Positions 9,456 to 19,988 of a stretch of DNA of 64,000 bases are shown here, piece by piece. The notes under the pieces were generated by a model. That model saw only the letters and a program-made list of their open reading frames with translations, had not been told where the DNA came from and did not search any database. The stretch lies in contig OY723301.1 of the NCBI GenBank assembly GCA_963210315.1, positions 1,984,001-2,048,000 of the forward strand. The letters are read 5' to 3'. Each line of letters begins with the position of its first letter. Positions within the stretch are counted from its first letter, which is position 1. Made by a program: the position numbers and the translations under genes. The stretch is from Rhynchopus euleeides (lineage: Eukaryota > Euglenozoa > Diplonemea > Diplonemida > Diplonemidae).

Positions 9456-12400
9456 ATGGAAGGGCGAGAGCCGCCCAGGCGATGGCAGGCCCAGATGGGG
9501 GCGACGCTGGCGGTGGTGGCGCTCGCGGTGCTGACGACAGCACCGCTGGAGCAGAAGCAGCCCGGGTCGCCCCCGGTCGCAGGAGAGCGCGGGCTGGCCG
9601 CCCCTGACGAGGGGCGCGCCAGGCGAGAGGAGCAGGGGCCTCGTGCGAGGCCTCTGCTGACACCCTGCCTGCAAGGCAGGGGAGCGCGTCGGCCTCACCC
9701 GCCGGCAGTGCGCACCTCTCGCGGGAAAGTAGTGGTTGCGGCACGCCCACCACGTCCCCCCAACATGCTGCAAGCGGCGGTTCCGCTAACGGTGAGGCCG
9801 CCGGGCCGTGCCCCAGCCCACCGACAGCAGCGGAAGGGGTGGCAGCCCGGGTCGCCCCCGGTCCCCGCGAGTTGGCTGGGCCAGGTCCCCCGAGGGACCA
9901 GGCCAACGGTACCGCTGCCTGTGTCTCTCCCCTCCCCCCTTGGGGGCCCCATGGGTGGATTGGGTGGGAGGTGGAACGGGAGCTGGGCCACCCCCCCTTT
10001 GGGTGGCGAATGGGTGGTGGCAGGGAGGGTGCCCCCCCCCCGTTGGGGTGGTGACCGGGTGGTGGCAGGGAGGGTCGGTGGGGACAACAACAGCAACGAA
10101 GCCAGCGTGGCCGACACGGGTCTCGCGAACGGGAGCGCTGTCCAGCTAGCCCCACGCCGGCTCAGGGTCAGGACACCAGCAGTCTTCTCATCGATGCATC
10201 GCAACAATACATACCGCATCGCACGGACGGGGTGTGAGACGCCGCGTGCTGCGGGTCACTACGACAACGGGCACCTCACTACATGTGGCGCCATCACTGC
10301 TGCGGGCCTGGCACACAGCAACGGGACTTTTTCTACTGCATTCCCTGTCGGCGGGACGCGGTGGGCAACGGGCTATTCTGACGACACTATCTGCAGGCAG
10401 CTGACATCAACGAAGGAGGTGGGGTGCATGTTGGACTGCAGCGTGTACAGGGCAGCGAGGACGCACGGTGGGCGTCTGGCGACTGGGGACGACAAAGGCA
10501 AAGTACGTGTGAGGGACTTGAAAGGGTTGCGGAGCGCCACAGTGCTGGAGCGTAGCAGCGGGGAGGTTTACAGCATTGCGGGGTCGGGCCTGAGGAACTT
10601 CGGCGGGCCAGGGGGGAGGTGTGGTGGCAGACAGACGTGTGCGGACCCCAAGCCGACCCTCTCCGACCTCAAGGGCTCCACTTGCACCTGCGCGGTCAAC
10701 AACACAGTGACAGTGACTGGGGTGAAGACAACATGCACGCGCGATGAGGCCGTGGCAAAGCCGTGGGGTGACGGTCGGACCTGCAAGGACCCCAACATAA
10801 AGTGCTCGTGGGACTGCGGCAGCGGCGACGACGGCACCTGTGGGGCAGGGTGGGGCATTCACGGCCGGGCCAGACTACTCCGGGTGTTATGGTGGGCGGC
10901 GCAGCGGAGCGGCATCGTGGGGCCAATGGTGGCGGGGGTGGCGCTGCTCTGCGGCGACGTGGGAGCCAGTGTGGCATGGGTGGCGCAGGTGACGGGGCGA
11001 GCAGCCTGGGGGCTCATGGCAGAGGGCCGCCTCCGCGTCGCCCGCTTGCAGCTGGTGTGGATCGGGTGGACGCTCTGGTGCGGGGCGTGTGTGGAGGCGG
11101 AGGCAGGAGGCTGGGAGGGGCTGCAGGGGAGCGGCGCGGTGCTGCTGAGTGCGGGGTGGCTGGGTGCGCGGTGGGCGACCCTCCGCGCTCACATGGCGTG
11201 GTGGCCGAGTGGGGCGCAGGCCCTCTCCCTGACGCTGTGGATGCTTGTGGTGCTGGCGGGAGTGGCGGACCCGATGGGGCTGTTGCCTGCGTGGGGAGTG
11301 GAGGGCCTCGCCTGGGTGGATGTGGCAGCGGGCGCAGCAGGCGGGTGGGTGACGGGACTGTGCGGGGCCGCGGGTCCGTGGCTGCTCATGGCGTGTGCGC
11401 AGCTGAGCATCTGGTGGCTCTTTGAGCCGTACCCTCGGGAGGGCCGCCAGCCCAGACGCAGATGGCGGGCTCGCCGACCGAGCCGAGCGGTGTCGATGTG
11501 GTGGGTGGGAGGAGGGCGTCGCCTGGTACGGCGGGCGGCGCTCATGGGGGTGCGAGTGTTCGGGGGCGCCCGCCGGGGGGACGGGGTGCTTTGCCCAGGG
11601 CCGGGACCGGGAGTGGCGCACGTGCCCTCGGAGTGCTGGAAGCCAGACGGGCCACCGGAGGAGGCCCTCCCGGTCCTGCAGGCAGCTGGGGTACGAAGCT
11701 GTGTACCAGGGGACAACCTGGTCGTGGCAGACGGCGCGTTGCAGCGCTGGGCAGACGCGGGCGAGTGTGTGGTGGTGTGGGTGCAGGGCGGGGACCTCCC
11801 GGTGGTGTACGCAGCACCGACGTACCGGGCCAAGACGCGGGAGGCTCTCCGCCGGTACCCCAAGGTGGTGCTGGCGCCGTCGGAGACGGGGGTTGCCTGT
11901 GCGGTTGCGTCGGAAGCGCAGGCGACGAGGCTGATGGGCAAGGGGCGGCTGGTCTGGGATGCGAGCGGTGACGGAGCGGCTTGCGTAGCGCTGGCACCGG
12001 ACGCGCTGAGCGGTGGGGGCGAGGGGCAGAGCATGCGGGCGGTGGACGCCATCCTGCCGGTCGGAGCATCCCGGGTCCCCAACGTGTCGCAGCACGACTG
12101 TGGGTACCTGGCGCTAGGGTACGAGCAGGAGGAGGTGCAGAGCGAGCGGGACGCGATCGCAACACTGGCTGCGAGTCAGCCCAACCTCAAGGGCTTCTTC
12201 ACGTCGCCGGAGGCATACGCGGAGTACCTATGCGGGGTGCGAGCGGAGAGGCACATGGACCACCTCACCCTGCACCTCGCGGCGCGTGAGGGGGACTTCC
12301 AGGTGCTGGTGGTGCAGCCGGGGCAGCCCACGCTCCTCATCGGGGCGGTCCCGAAGCCGCGCCCCAAAGCGCCGAGGGGACCGGGCAGGAAGGAGGGGGA

Positions 12401-15400
12401 TCCGCTGCGGGTGGTGGCACTGGCGAGCACCCACTACGAGAAGGTCGTTGCGTCCGCTACGGCGCTAGCAGAGCTGAAGCGGGCTGCGAAGCGCACCACC
12501 CTGACTGCGCAGAACGCGGGAGAGCAGCCGGCCGAGGGAGGCGACGGGGTGGACATCTCGGGGAAGCTAGTCGAGGTCGCCACGTCGAAGTGCTGGTGTC
12601 CGGTCGACACGTGCTCCCGCTCGCTGGTGAGGGGCGGGTCGTCGATACAGCGCTCGTCCCTCACCAAACACATGAACAAGCATGTGGAAGAGGACGGTAT
12701 CTCCCCCCGGGAGATGCAGCAGCTGCTGCGGCAGTCGGGCCTGCGCACGTGTGCGGTGTGCAGCACGGTGATGGCGCTGACGGACTCGAAGCGCAAGCAG
12801 GCGGAGGTGTGCCGGGCCTGCGAGCCGAAGGTGCAGGCCGAGGAGCTGGGGGAGCCGAGTGCGGCCCAGGGCCGCTACGAGGGCCTGCCGGAGTGGGGGC
12901 GCATCGCCGAGTCGGGGGTGCGGACGTGGGAGGCGGTCCCCAGAGAGCTGCAGGGGGAATGGGCGGCGTGCTTCCGGGACGCGTGCCGGGAGGCGGCAGC
13001 GACGCAGACGGACGCGGCGTACCGGGTGCTCGCCATGGTGCCGCAGCTCGCGCTGCGGAAGGAGCGGATGGGCAAGGCGCGCAAGGCCCAGACGCTCCGC
13101 CAGCGGCGGCTGCTGATCGGGAGGCTGCGCCAGGGGGAGCACGCCCAGGTGTGGGCTGCGGAGGCGGGGAAGCGCAAGCCCGGGGGCGAGCCAGCACGGC
13201 CCCCGGCGGGGCAGGGGGACCCGACGGAGGAGCACCGGCGCTGGCAGGGGCGGGTGCAGAAGTTGACGGCGCAGGGCCGCACGTCGGCGGCGGTGAAGGC
13301 TCTGACACCGGATGCGGTCGCCCCCCAGTCGGACGAGACGCTGCAGCAGCTCCAGAAGAAACACCCGACGGGGAAGCCGGCGCAGTGCGGCAAGGTGGAC
13401 CCAGCACTTTGTGAGGCGTTTACCCCGCTGGAAGTGCTGAAGGCGGTGAACGGGTTTCCCACGGGGTCCGCAGGGGGTTCCCTCGGGCTCAGGCCGGATC
13501 ACCTGAAGGCGGCGGTGGCGCACCCGACTGCACGTGCCCTCCCGGCGCTCACGCATCTGGTGAACGGGTTGGCGCGGGGGGCGGCGCCGGACACGACACG
13601 GGCATGGCTGGCGGGGGCGAGCCTGACGGCGCTCCGCAAGGGGGACACGGATGTGCGGCCAATCGCGTGTGGCGAGTCGATCAGGCGCCTGGTGGCGAAG
13701 CTCATCGCGGCGAGGCATCGGGACGAGGCGAAGACGATTCTCCTTCGGGGTAAGCAGGTCGGGGTGGGTGTACGGCAGGGGGCGGAGGCGGCGACGGCGG
13801 TGGTCGCCAACTTCGCTGCGAGGAGCAAGGGCCAGGACGCGTGCATCCTCAAGATCGACTACACGAACGCGTTTAACGCGGTCGATCGCACAGCCTTCCT
13901 GAAGCAGGTTGAGGAGAAGTTCCCGGGGATGTTGCCGTGGGTGGCGTGGTGCTACACGCAACCCACGAACCTGCAGTTTGGGGATAAACGCCTGCAGTCA
14001 GCATGTGGTGTGCAGCAGGGGGACCCCCTGGGGCCGCTGCTCTTCTCCCTGGCGATCGCGCCCATAGCAGAGGAGGTGGCACAACTCCCGGGTGTCCAAG
14101 GGACAGTGTGGTTCCTCGATGACGGGGTGGTGATGGGCTCAGGGTACGCGGTGAGCCGAGCGTACGAGCACATCGTGCGGCGCAGCCGGGACATGGGGCT
14201 TACGGTCCGGGAGGACAAGTGTGAGCTGGTGGACATAGCGGGTCACTCCCTCGCGACATGGGAAGGGTGGGGCCTGAAGGTGAAGGAGAAGCCCAAGGGA
14301 TCGCCACTTGAGGGCATCCGATGGATCCGGGAGAGCAACTTCGAGCTGCTCGGAGCCCCCATTGGTGACGCGGCATGGTGCGAGGAGTACATGCAGGCTC
14401 GGGTCAAGGTCTTCGTCAGGTCGCTGGACGCGCTGGACAAGCTGTCGGATTCGCAGACCGCCTTCGTCCTGCTGCGGGAGTGCCTGGGGTTTGCTCGTAT
14501 GGTCTTCTTCATGCGGGCTATAGGGGCTACGGGGGCGACGAAGTATCTGGACAGGTACGACGCGCGGGTCCAGCGGAGCCTCGCACGGCTCCTGGGGTAC
14601 GAGGATGAGTGTCTCCCCCAGGAGGCGGTGCTGCAGGCGTCGCTCCCGGTGCGGGTCGGCGGCCTCGGTGTCCGTAAGGCCGCGGACCACTGGCATGCGG
14701 CGGCGCTGGCGTCGAGTGCAGGGACTGCGGGGCTCTGCCGCAGGCTGGACCGCAACTTCGTCTGGGACGCGGAGGGCTGGCGGCGGACCGCGCTCTCGTA
14801 CAACGAGATGGTGGCAGAGGGGTGGCAGGTGGACCCAGATGCACCCCCAGTCAGAGCCCCGGAGCAGCGCACCCTGTCCCTCGGCATCCTGGAGGCAGGG
14901 TACAACGCCCTGATGGAGGGTGCAGACGCTGCGACGCGCGCCAGGCTGAACTCGCAGCTGCTGAGGGGGTGTGGGGCATGGCTGACAGGGAGCCCAGGCC
15001 GCTGGGAGGCGATGCCCGCGCAAGCCTTCCAGGCGGTGCTACGGCTCCGGATGGGGCTGCCGCTGTTCGGATCGCTGGAGCGGTGTGGGTGCTGTGGGAG
15101 AGACGGGGTGCTGGATCCTCATGGGGAACACGCCGCGCTCTGCGAGAAGGGCGGGGGGGCGGTGCTGCGGCACGAGGCAGTGGCCGACGCGCTCCTGGGG
15201 ATGGCCCGCAAGGTGGGACTGGGTGCGGAGCGGGAAACCGCCGGCTTGCTGCAGGACAGGAGGCGCCCAGGGGATGTCACTCTGCGCCAAGGGTTCATGG
15301 ACGGCAGGGTCACTGCGATCGACGTCGCGGTGGTGAATCCTCTGGCGCCGTCGTACGTCCAGTTGGCGGCGCGGACGGTGGGCGGGGCCGCAGCGCGTCG

Positions 15401-15617
15401 GCAAGCGGACAAGGTCCGCAAGTACCGGGACGACGAGGCGGTGCGAGGAGGTCGGCTGGCCTTTGAGCCCTTTGTGATCGAACTGTTTGGAGGCTGGGGG
15501 CAGCGCGCGGCCTCCATCATGAACAGGTTGGTGGCGATCGGGGCGTCCAGGCTGGGCGTGGGTAGGGTGGGGCTGGCCCAGCAAGCAGCCCGGAGCATGG
15601 GCTGGGCGTTCCAGAAG
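9456..15617 (+). CDS. Family B polyprotein, N-terminal 2,054 codons (interrupted by B2)
   Basis: Starts MEGREPPRRW with a short hydrophobic stretch (TLAVVALAVLTTAPL) and a QPGSPPVA motif. Residues 470-656 hold four or five Trp-rich hydrophobic helices that look like membrane segments. An OTU-like fold follows (HDCGYLALG, D881-C882; H993 in STHYEK), then a C2H2-type finger near 1043-1080 and a CxxC pair. The reverse transcriptase has ILKIDYTNAFN near 13850, CGVQQGDPLGPLLFSL at 14002, and FLDD at about 14113. After the thumb come the CCHC knuckle (CGCCGRDGVLDPHGEHAALC, 15085) and the endonuclease core (RRPGDV, then AIDVAVVNP). The gene is cut at 15617, after WAFQK, by B2; the frame reads on into B2 by chance, giving a 3,247-codon hybrid ORF ending at 19199. 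Confidence 0.9.
15608..15617 (+). repeat. Left target-site duplication of B2 (10 bp)
   Basis: GTTCCAGAAG recurs at 19979-19988 immediately after the poly(A) of B2. The two copies are at the same codon phase of the B1 gene. Confidence 0.95.
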
Positions 15618-18600
15618 CTGTACGAATCGCTGGCGCGGTGTGAATGCTGCGGGAAGGATGGGGTGATGGACGCGCACGGTCTGCATGCCACCCTCTGCGA
15701 GAAGGGGGGTGGGGCCATCACGCGCCACGAGGCGGTGGCGGATGCTTTGCTGCGAGCAGCGCGACAGGGTGGCTTGAGAGCCGAGCGGGAGACATTGGGT
15801 CTGCTGGAGGGAGACAGGAGACGCCCAGGGGATGTCACGTTGCAGCAGGGATTCCTGGATGGTCGAGTCACTGCCATAGATGTAGCGGTGGTGAACCCCC
15901 TGGCCCCGTCGTTTCTGCAGCTGGCAGCCAGGACGGTAGGCGGGGCAGCGGCGCGGCGGCAGACTACGAAGGTCTGGAAGTACCGCGAGGATGAGGCCGT
16001 GCGGACGGGCCGCCTTGCCTTCGAGCCATTTGTGGTCGAGCTTTTTGGGGGCTGGGGCCAGCGGGCACACTCCATCATGAACCGCCTCGTGTCATTGGGG
16101 GCAGCCAAGCTGGGGGTCGGGCGGGTGCAAGTGGCACAACAGACGGCCCGCAGCATGGGGTGGGCCTTCCAGAAGGCAGTGGGTGCGTCGCTCGAGTCGT
16201 GTGGGAGGCTGTGCACGGTGGCAGGGCAGGGGAGGCAGCGAGTGGAGCTGACGAAGACCCCGGTGATCGACCCCGAGACGTATGTGAAGTTCGGGGACCT
16301 GATGCCGGGGGTCGTCATGGAGGAAGTGCCCCCAGACGCGCCGGACGTTGACGAGGATGAGGGCAGCGAGGGGGACGACGCCCCCCCCAGTGACCCGACC
16401 CCGCAAGAGGAGCGGGTTTTCGACGCGAAGCTGGCGCAGTGGCGCAGGCGGTGCGATCCCGGCGGGTCCCGGACGGTGGGGCAGTGCGTGACGGGGTGCG
16501 CGGCCAGCCTCCCGGCGTGGTACCAGCTGAAGCAGCTGGGTGCAGTTTTACCTCGGGGCAAGGCGGGTGATGGTTTGAGTGCCATAATGGCTGGTCGAGG
16601 GGCGCCGTGCAGCCTCTCACAGGCACGCAGACAGGCTGTGGCTTTGGTTCTGCATGCGCCGGCACTACGTCGAGAGGTGGACGACCCGACTGAGTGGAGC
16701 CGTCGGATGCTGGCCCCACAGGAGGCAGATGGGTCAATGGCGGAGTGTGCGTGGGCGGACCTGGCGCTGCTGCGGGCGCTGGCGGTGGTGACGCGCAGCG
16801 AGATCCTGGTCATCCGTGACTTTGGGGAGCCTGTGTTGTGCAGGCCGGCGCCGGGAGCGCAGGTGGGTGGGCGCTTCTCGTTGTGTGCGGTGGGCAAGGG
16901 CTTCGTGCGGGTCGACGTCGACATGGACCTGTCGCAGATGCCCGAGGGCCCCGAGGCAGAGCTGGGCACGCAGATGGACAGGGTGGTGGCAGGTGACAAA
17001 GGGGCGGAGTGCCACATCTGTGCGGTTGAGATCCCGCCGCGGGCACGCCACCTCCGATGCGGGCACTGCATGCGGGCCGCGTGTGAGGCGTGCGGGGGGT
17101 CGGGCCTACCCTGTGCGTGCCCCAAGATCCAGCTCGTGAAAGCGTCGGAAGCCGGCCGCTCGCAAGGCTGGGCAGCGCCGACGGGCGTGAAACAGGAGAT
17201 GGAGGTGGACGCGGCGGAAGATCAGGCGGAAGCGGGTGAGACCTCGATTGGGGGGTGTGTGTATCTGGACGGGTGCGCACCTACTCCCCAGGGCACACCG
17301 ATGGCGACCGACGCAAACGCGGAGCCGGCCTCGGAGGAGGAGCGGCAGGCGCGGGAGGCGAGCAGGTGGCAGCTGGTGCAGGAGCTCGCAGGCACGGAGC
17401 CAGTGGCGGCCTTCATCGCCCAGTGGCAGAGCGCCGCCCCCTCCGATGTGTCGCAGTGCCTGGGGGTCGAGGAGCTGGTGAGGTCCCTCCAGGGGCAGGT
17501 GCGATGGAAGGCGGCGTACACAGTGGGCGACTGCCTGTTCGACGCGGTCGTCGCCCAGCTACCCACTGGGCTCAAGGTGACAGCGGCCGAAGCGAGGACG
17601 CGGGCAGTGAAGGCGGTGATGCAGCACGCAGGGCTCCGCACAATGGTTGAGGGAGGGGAGCCGGAGGTGTGGGCACAGCAGATGAGCAGAAGAGGGGCAG
17701 GGCCAGGTCTGCAGTCGTGGGCTGACGAGCTGGTCCTCGGGGGGCTCGCACGGGCCCTCCGAATCACCATCCTCTCCTTCCGGAGGCAAGGCTGTGGCGT
17801 CAGGGTGTGGCGCGCGGCGGAGAGGGCGGTAGCAATGGCGGCAGTGGCTTTTGTGGATGAGTCAGGGCAAGCAGACGGCACAGCGGTGGGCCACTTCGTG
17901 CCGGTGGTCCTGCCCGAGCCGCTACAGCAGTGGGCGCGGGAGGTGGACACGTGTCCTGTGGGGCAGGACAAGCGCGTGCGAGGGTGCGAGCAGGCGAAGC
18001 GGATGCGCCTCCAGGTGGGATGGCAGACGAGCTGCGGCGCGTGCACCACGCCGGTGGGCCCTCGCGGGTGCTGGGGGTGCGGCGAGTGTGGGGTGGCAGT
18101 GTGCCTCACGTGCCGTGAAAGGTGCCCCACCGCGTACAGGGGGTGCAGTGGGGCACCCCCGGTCCCCCCTCCGACAGGGAGCCGGGGGCCGAGGCAGACT
18201 GGTGGGGACGTGACGTCTCTGGGGGAAGGTTCCAACAACAAACCTTCAGCCATCCCCCAGCAGACGACAGAGGCGCAGACCAGCGGGGCAGCAGAGGAGG
18301 CACCCAGAGCAGCGCGAGCATCGGCCGAGGCAGCAACGGCGGCACCGGCAACAACTACGACAGCGACAACGGCGGCAGAGACGACGCCCCTGGGGGAAGG
18401 TTCCACTACAACACCTTCAGCCATCCTCCAGCAGGCACCAGCCTCAGCGGCGACAACGACAGCGGCGGTGCAGGAGGCTCTACCGCAGGGGGACTTCGCC
18501 TTCGATGACGACGAGGTGCAGGAGGATCTGTCGCAGGAGGACGTCGACGTCGATGACGACGAGGTGCAGGAGGAGATGTCGGACAACGTGGCCGAGCAGT

Positions 18601-19199
18601 CCGACGGGTCAATGGGAGGCAACCAACAACAGACAGCCACCCGTGTGTCGTGGGTGCGGATCCCTGCGGAGAGGGCGAGGAAGGAGCAGTGGGCAGGAAG
18701 CAGTGAGGACGGCACCGCGATGGTGGAGGGCGTGAGGGTATTCCCCTGCGCGGCGATGGCGGCGGCGAGTGGTGCGGCGGACGCGGCGTGTATCCCGGAC
18801 TCGGCGGACGGCTGGGAAGGGCTGTTCGGCAGGAATGGGCCGCATGCGGGGGCGGCGGCGACGGCACACTGTGTGTTCAAGCAGTGGATCGCAGACAGGC
18901 GGGCGGTCGACGCGACCTACTACACCACAGGGGGTCGGCAGGGCTCGCAGGAGGGAAACGCCGAGTACCTGGCCTGCAAGCGGGTCGACTCGCACGCCAA
19001 CAAGCGCCAGAAGGCGGCCCTGAAGAGGAAGCGGCGTGTGCAACGACAGGAGCGTGACCGACGTGATGGCGGCAGGGGCAGCGGGGACTGTCGTGATCGT
19101 CGAGGAGGTGATGGTGCAGGCAGGGGCAGCGGAAGGGAGCGCCGTGCGGGCCGGCATGAGCCGACCATCATGGGCGCTGGCAGGGGGGCCCGCAGATGA
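15618..19199 (+). CDS. Family B polyprotein fragment in B2: endonuclease, OTU-like folds, RGG tail
   Basis: No start codon of its own; it is fused in frame to the B1 gene at 15617. It encodes the CCHC knuckle (CECCGKDGVMDAHGLHATLC) and the endonuclease core (RRRPGDVTLQQ, AIDVAVVNP), then a degenerate OTU-like fold (about 16490-16920; no catalytic Cys seen), a RING-like finger (CHICAVEIPPRARHLRCGHC, about 17010-17120), an OTU fold (VGDCLFDAV, Cys at 17531-17533; His about 17892 in VGHFVPV), a Cys-rich finger (CGACTTPVGPRGCWGCGECG), two LGEGS-type low-complexity repeats, a duplicated acidic stretch with VQE(D/E)(L/M)S, and a basic RG-rich end. The fused ORF would carry two endonuclease domains in tandem; this is an insertion artefact and not a family feature. 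Confidence 0.85.
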   Translation: MYESLARCECCGKDGVMDAHGLHATLCEKGGGAITRHEAVADALLRAARQGGLRAERETLGLLEGDRRRPGDVTLQQGFLDGRVTAIDVAVVNPLAPSFLQLAARTVGGAAARRQTTKVWKYREDEAVRTGRLAFEPFVVELFGGWGQRAHSIMNRLVSLGAAKLGVGRVQVAQQTARSMGWAFQKAVGASLESCGRLCTVAGQGRQRVELTKTPVIDPETYVKFGDLMPGVVMEEVPPDAPDVDEDEGSEGDDAPPSDPTPQEERVFDAKLAQWRRRCDPGGSRTVGQCVTGCAASLPAWYQLKQLGAVLPRGKAGDGLSAIMAGRGAPCSLSQARRQAVALVLHAPALRREVDDPTEWSRRMLAPQEADGSMAECAWADLALLRALAVVTRSEILVIRDFGEPVLCRPAPGAQVGGRFSLCAVGKGFVRVDVDMDLSQMPEGPEAELGTQMDRVVAGDKGAECHICAVEIPPRARHLRCGHCMRAACEACGGSGLPCACPKIQLVKASEAGRSQGWAAPTGVKQEMEVDAAEDQAEAGETSIGGCVYLDGCAPTPQGTPMATDANAEPASEEERQAREASRWQLVQELAGTEPVAAFIAQWQSAAPSDVSQCLGVEELVRSLQGQVRWKAAYTVGDCLFDAVVAQLPTGLKVTAAEARTRAVKAVMQHAGLRTMVEGGEPEVWAQQMSRRGAGPGLQSWADELVLGGLARALRITILSFRRQGCGVRVWRAAERAVAMAAVAFVDESGQADGTAVGHFVPVVLPEPLQQWAREVDTCPVGQDKRVRGCEQAKRMRLQVGWQTSCGACTTPVGPRGCWGCGECGVAVCLTCRERCPTAYRGCSGAPPVPPPTGSRGPRQTGGDVTSLGEGSNNKPSAIPQQTTEAQTSGAAEEAPRAARASAEAATAAPATTTTATTAAETTPLGEGSTTTPSAILQQAPASAATTTAAVQEALPQGDFAFDDDEVQEDLSQEDVDVDDDEVQEEMSDNVAEQSDGSMGGNQQQTATRVSWVRIPAERARKEQWAGSSEDGTAMVEGVRVFPCAAMAAASGAADAACIPDSADGWEGLFGRNGPHAGAAATAHCVFKQWIADRRAVDATYYTTGGRQGSQEGNAEYLACKRVDSHANKRQKAALKRKRRVQRQERDRRDGGRGSGDCRDRRGGDGAGRGSGRERRAGRHEPTIMGAGRGARR

Positions 19200-19978
19200 G
19201 CGGGCATTACACGTCTGTGCGTGGCCCCGCAGGGCGGGGCCGTCTAACGCATAGCATCCTTAACATCCCCACTCCCCCCCCCCCCCCCCCTCCCAGAGTC
19301 GTCACGAGTGTGTACAGTTTGAGTGCTCGTGTGATGATTCCCCAGTGTGGATAATTTGCCCTTCGAGCTGGGGGACCAGGTCGACAGCCTGGCCCTCAGC
19401 GCCTAATCAACCAAACCAGACCATCTCCCCCCCCCCCCCCCCCTCCCTTAATAGAGTCCTGCACAGTGTGTATAGTCTTGTCCTTTGGGGGGGTTCGGAG
19501 TGCTCAGATGGTGTCGGCCGCCGGCTCGGAGTGGCACAAGCAGAACATGTGTGAGGACCACGGCACCACGGACCCCTGTAATTTCTCTCCATGCATCCAC
19601 CATTCGACTTGATTTCGCCCCTTCTCGCTTCTCCCCTGTTCTCTCCCCCCGGTCGAGTGGTTTGCAAGGATGGACCGCTCGGTCTTGGGAACCGCTCGAC
19701 TGGGAAACTCTCGACCCTGTTTTTTGCGCGTTTCCAGCCGTGGGCGTTTTCGATGGTCACCCCTTGGGAGGAGACTGGAGAGGACGCCCAGCCATTGTTG
19801 TTCGAACATGCCGAGTACACGGCTCTCTAGCCTCTGCAGCAGATGACCAACAACACGGGTGTCGATGGCTTCCGCCCTGCATGTCACCTTGCTTCTCGCC
19901 TCGACATGCAGCAGACACCCGTGAGCAGAGAAAGGAGTGTAGCAGTCCCCCGGTTCGCCCCCGGGTACCAAAAAAAAA
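19200..19978 (+). other. 3' UTR and poly(A) of B2
   Basis: 779 bp with two long C runs (from 19269 and from 19430), each followed by a motif of the type AGAGTC...AGTGTGTA(C/T)AGT. The extreme 3' end, CCCGGTTCGCCCCCGGGTACC, can fold like a tRNA T-arm: a 5-bp stem with a 7-nt TTCGCCC loop. The same end is present in B1 and B3. Confidence 0.8.
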
Positions 19979-19988
19979 GTTCCAGAAG
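19979..19988 (+). repeat. Right target-site duplication of B2
   Basis: Second copy of GTTCCAGAAG. From 19989 onward the B1 gene continues in frame (GCGGTGGGG...). Confidence 0.95.

Larger units (their letters stand above)
15618..19978 (+). mobile_element. 5'-truncated family B element B2, nested in B1
   Basis: B2 starts abruptly in the endonuclease region and ends in nine A after GGGTACC. Its sequence matches 35783-40139 (B3) with no length change throughout the coding part and only poly-C run differences in the 3' UTR. It differs clearly from B1, so B3-type and B1-type are two subfamilies. B2 is flanked by a 10-bp target-site duplication. Confidence 0.95.

Noticed and set aside
13840..14145. 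Diversity-generating retroelement or group II intron RT
   Set aside because: The RT is of the non-LTR type (QQGDPLGPLLFSL, (F/Y)LDD), with poly(A) tails and target duplications; no template/variable repeat pair or intron RNA was found.
9456..19199. A single natural 3,247-codon gene with duplicated endonuclease
   Set aside because: A 10-bp duplication and poly(A) show that the second half is the nested element B2; the fusion is accidental.
19941..19970. A real tRNA gene at the family B 3' end
   Set aside because: Only a T-arm-like hairpin is present; no D-arm, anticodon arm or matching acceptor strand lies upstream.
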